Origin: CAYWHE01 sp964458125
Lineage (GTDB): Bacteria > Bacteroidota > Bacteroidia > AKYH767-A > OLB10
DNA: 8,572 bases
Reading direction: 5' to 3'
NCBI GenBank assembly: GCA_964458125.1
Contig: CAYWHE010000182.1
Location: 1 to 8,572, forward strand
This document shows, piece by piece, positions 6,505 to 8,572 of this stretch; position 1 is the first letter of the stretch; each line of letters opens with the position of its first letter. The notes under the pieces are model-generated. The model was not told where the DNA came from. It worked only from the letters and a program-made list of their open reading frames with translations, and did not search any database. Both the position numbers and the translations under genes were made by a program.

Positions 6505-7284
6505 ATGAAAAAAGGAATTTGGATATGGATTGCAATGGTAATCTGGACGGCAGCAATTGCAGGGAATCCCGACAAAGTGCGGAAACATTCCTGCACCAGT
6601 GGCACACCGGCAAAAGGCGGCCCGGAGGTGTTGACCACTATCGATGTCAGCGACACCGTTGTGTTTGATATTTCCAAAGCGACCACCATCGGAAATATAA
6701 CCCGGTTCCCGGTGTATTTTATTTCGGATGACAGCATTTTTTCTCTGGATTTTTCCTTTAAATATAACCAGCTTGATTTTACGTATGATTCCATCATCGA
6801 CCTGACTACCTATATGCAATCGCTGGCCTATTATAATCCTGTTGATTCCACGGTGAGGTATACCTCTTTCAGTTTGCAGCAAATTCCGAATTTCCTGCAC
6901 CTGGTCAGTGTCCGGTTCAGTGTTCAAAACAAGCCGTTATGCAGTCCGGATCTGAACACGGTGATCGCTTACCTGAACGGTGATGTTTGTTCCGTTAAAA
7001 TTGTTGAATGTGTTACTACCGGAATTCCGTCACCGGTTCCCGGGGAACCGCAGGTCATCGTATTTTCTAATCATTCATCAGGAATACTCAGCGTACAGTC
7101 AGGAGAAAATTCGCAAATGAAATTGTTGACCCTGAACGGGGGACAAACAGTTTTGGAAGGCCGGATCCATGAAAACGAAAAAAATGAATTTAACATTGGC
7201 CGGCTGGCCGGCGGAATTTATATGATGCAGGTATACAATGACCGTTTCCGGACCGTCAAACGAATCTTCATCAGTAACCATTGA
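6505..7284 (+). CDS. Secreted cohesin-like protein with degenerate T9SS sorting domain
   Basis: A 259-residue protein with a signal peptide (residues 1-20, core WIWIAMVIW, AIAG end). Residues about 51-166 are a cohesin-like beta-sandwich closely related to the second cohesin-like domain of the protein encoded at 2440-5589. An ungapped comparison by eye of VFDIS... to SVRF gives 32 identities in 86 positions, including YMQSL, RYTSF and SVRF. Residues about 183-259 follow the T9SS type A sorting-domain plan (LLTLNG, INIGRLAGGIYMMQV-like ending, KRIFIS). However, the usual PNP near its start reads FSNHSSG, and the protein ends in NH instead of a basic pair. It lies 119 bp after the Ig/EF-hand gene, with no terminator seen between them, so co-transcription is possible. 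It is probably a surface or released binding protein; whether T9SS still exports it is open. Confidence 0.88.
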   Translation: MKKGIWIWIAMVIWTAAIAGNPDKVRKHSCTSGTPAKGGPEVLTTIDVSDTVVFDISKATTIGNITRFPVYFISDDSIFSLDFSFKYNQLDFTYDSIIDLTTYMQSLAYYNPVDSTVRYTSFSLQQIPNFLHLVSVRFSVQNKPLCSPDLNTVIAYLNGDVCSVKIVECVTTGIPSPVPGEPQVIVFSNHSSGILSVQSGENSQMKLLTLNGGQTVLEGRIHENEKNEFNIGRLAGGIYMMQVYNDRFRTVKRIFISNH

Positions 7285-7639
7285 TGATTCTCCGGCCGGG
7301 GTTTAGCGAAACCGGCATGGGTTGATTACGGATATGCTGTCTGCCTGATTTATTCAGTCTGGGTTGTATGATGCCCGTAAGCATTAACCACAACCTGCCT
7401 GATGCCACGCTGATAATTGACCGGACCTTATAAACCGGTATATTTCTGATGGAAGAAAATTTTTCCGGATACTGCATGCAGGTTTGGATGCAGCATTGGT
7501 CTTTCCCAGAATACGGGTGAAAAATAGTTTGCGAGATGCTCCGCCGTTTTCAGCCGGGCCATTTGATCTTCCGGTCATTTACCGGCCTTCTGGAGTATTG
7601 CCCGCAGGACAGAAAAGACAGCTTACTGAATGCAAAGCC
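7285..7639. other. 355-bp convergent intergenic region, non-coding
   Basis: This lies between the converging ends of the secreted cohesin-like gene and the formate dehydrogenase gene. Short open frames on both strands show no family motifs and no leader context. It contains a bulged hairpin (7295-7316) after the left gene, a ctgcat/atgcag inverted repeat (7472-7477 with 7488-7493) and a ccggt-catt t-accgg hairpin (7571-7585), none followed by a good T-run. No RNA gene was recognised. Confidence 0.65.
7295..7316 (+). terminator. Weak bulged hairpin after the cohesin-like gene
   Basis: gcc-gg-ggttt / agcg / aaacc-ggc forms a 5+3 bp stem with a 2-base bulge and a 4-base loop, 10 bases after the stop codon. 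It is not followed by a T-run (atgggttgatt), so it is at best a poor intrinsic terminator. Confidence 0.3.
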
Positions 7640-8572
7640 TTATGCCGTCTGGGTTTTATATTTTCCCTTGCTCTTCCGGATGTTCACGGCCACCACTTTG
7701 TATTCGGGGCACATGGCTTCGGAGTCGCGCTCGCTGCTGGTGATGATGTTCAGGAGCACTTCCGGAAAATGAAAGGTCGTACTCAGCACACCGGGCCTTA
7801 CCTCATCGGTGATACGGGCCCTGATATCCACCTTGCCCCGTGCCGATTCCACACAGACCATATCCCCTTCAATGATCTTGTTTTTACGTGCATCTTCGGG
7901 ATGAATCAGCAGCACATCCTCTGTCAGGATTTTCACATTGCCCGTTCTCCTGGTCATTGTTCCGGCATTATAATGCTCCAGTTCCCTGTTAGTGGTAATG
8001 ATGTAGGGATATTCTTTTCCGTGTCTGGTAATTTCTTCCGTTTCTTTCCAGTCGAAATAATGAAAGAGCCCTTTCCCTCTTTTAAAGGAATCCACGTGCA
8101 GGATTTCCGTATCGGTGCCATCGGGAAGTACGGGCCATTGTTTGCCATTATCACCGAGTTCATTCCATTTTACGCCTGCAAAAAACGGGACGATGCCTGA
8201 AATTTCTTTCAGGAGGGTATCCGGATTATAATCAGGTTGGGTGAATCCCATCCGGTTCATAATGTCCACCACAATCTGTCCGTCTGATTTCGTTCCCTCC
8301 AATGGTTCCACCACTTTCTGCACGCGCTGTATCCTGCGTTCACCGTTGGTATAGGTGCCGCTCTTCTCCAGGAAGGAAGCCCCGGGCAGGATGACGTGGG
8401 CATAGTTGGCCGTTTCAGTCATGAAAAGTTCCTGCACGACTAAAAGTTCCAGGTTTTTCATAGCTTCCACAACATGGTTGGTATTGGGATCGGTCTGAAC
8501 CAGATCTTCCCCGATAAGCCACATAGCCTTCAGTTTACCGGCAATGGCTGCGTCGTACATCTCGGGGATCTT
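7640..8572 (-). CDS. fdhF: Formate dehydrogenase alpha subunit (molybdopterin), C-terminal part
   Basis: Reading leftward from the window edge, 310 residues are visible and end at a TAA (complement of 7640-7642). The frame is open at 8572, and the methionine codon at 8560 is internal to the family, so the N-terminal half (iron-sulfur cluster region and the Cys/Sec Mo ligand) is outside the window. Family evidence, in visible-residue numbers: WLIGEDLVQTDPN (18-30), LPGASFLEKSGTYTNGERR (62-80), EHYNAGTMTRRT (199-210, the molybdopterin-dinucleotide-binding segment typical of formate dehydrogenases), HPEDA, and FHFPE near the end. The enzyme oxidises formate to CO2 or runs in reverse, with a bis-MGD molybdenum or tungsten cofactor; the class with a separate diaphorase partner is likely but cannot be confirmed here. 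It may also be named fdhA. It converges on the secreted-protein cluster and shows no functional link to it. Confidence 0.92.
   Translation of the reverse strand, partial: KIPEMYDAAIAGKLKAMWLIGEDLVQTDPNTNHVVEAMKNLELLVVQELFMTETANYAHVILPGASFLEKSGTYTNGERRIQRVQKVVEPLEGTKSDGQIVVDIMNRMGFTQPDYNPDTLLKEISGIVPFFAGVKWNELGDNGKQWPVLPDGTDTEILHVDSFKRGKGLFHYFDWKETEEITRHGKEYPYIITTNRELEHYNAGTMTRRTGNVKILTEDVLLIHPEDARKNKIIEGDMVCVESARGKVDIRARITDEVRPGVLSTTFHFPEVLLNIITSSERDSEAMCPEYKVVAVNIRKSKGKYKTQTA

Noticed and set aside
6330..6927. Minus-strand open frames of 155 and 147 codons
   Set aside because: They overlap each other and the well-supported plus-strand secreted genes, with no recognisable motif.
6435..7385. 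The 12-base word cccgtaagcatt occurring at 6435-6446 and 7374-7385, considered as an attachment site or transposon end
   Set aside because: One or two exact 12-base matches are expected by chance in a window this size, the flanks do not match, and nothing between them looks mobile.
7571..7585. ccggt/accgg hairpin as a terminator for the formate dehydrogenase gene
   Set aside because: The stem is only 5 bp and no T-run follows on the minus strand (aagatcaaat), so it does not qualify.
7484..8200. A 238-codon open frame on the plus strand
   Set aside because: It lies mostly antisense to the formate dehydrogenase gene, shows no protein-family motif, and its length is explained by the codon bias of the opposite strand.
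1..8572. CRISPR array, tRNA/rRNA genes, insertion sequences
   Set aside because: No regularly spaced repeats, cloverleaf-like segments, rRNA motifs or transposase-like coding sequence were seen on either strand.

Overview
The window looks like a chromosomal segment of a Bacteroidota bacterium, possibly a Chitinophagales- or Saprospiria-like lineage; the order is a guess. The evidence is a classic type IX secretion (T9SS) type A C-terminal sorting domain, signal peptides ending in A-Q, A-rich leaders with little Shine-Dalgarno signal, a TAnnTTTG-like promoter element, a Fibrobacter-succinogenes-type paralogous (FISUMP) domain, and large secreted proteins built from beta-sandwich modules.

Layout. 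Bases 1-336 are the 3' end of a FISUMP-domain gene. Bases 337-722 are non-coding, with several small inverted repeats and a promoter-like element before the next gene. Bases 723-5589 hold two same-strand genes 37 bp apart, probably one operon. The first encodes a secreted beta-helix-like protein ending in one EF-hand/dockerin-like repeat. The second encodes a 1049-residue modular surface protein: N-terminal domain not assigned here, two Ig-like domains, cohesin-like domain, dockerin-like region, second cohesin-like domain, T9SS tail. A strong intrinsic terminator follows at 5600-5630. Bases 5822-6385 encode a small secreted Ig-like protein ending in two dockerin-like EF-hand repeats. Bases 6505-7284 encode a secreted protein that is a short version of the C-terminal part of the 1049-residue protein (cohesin-like domain plus a degenerate T9SS tail). 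Bases 7285-7639 are non-coding. Bases 7640-8572, on the minus strand, are the C-terminal part of a molybdopterin formate dehydrogenase alpha subunit, convergent with the rest and functionally unrelated.

How the genes may work together. The four complete plus-strand genes all encode exported proteins. They share two kinds of module: calcium-binding EF-hand repeats of dockerin type, placed at the extreme C-terminus in two of them, and cohesin-like beta-sandwiches next to T9SS tails in the other two. The cautious reading is a cluster of cell-surface or extracellular proteins. The more speculative reading is a non-cellulosomal cohesin/dockerin-type surface assembly, or a second C-terminal sorting tag that uses EF-hand repeats instead of the T9SS domain. 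No catalytic domain is recognisable in the cluster, so its substrate or biological role cannot be told from this sequence.
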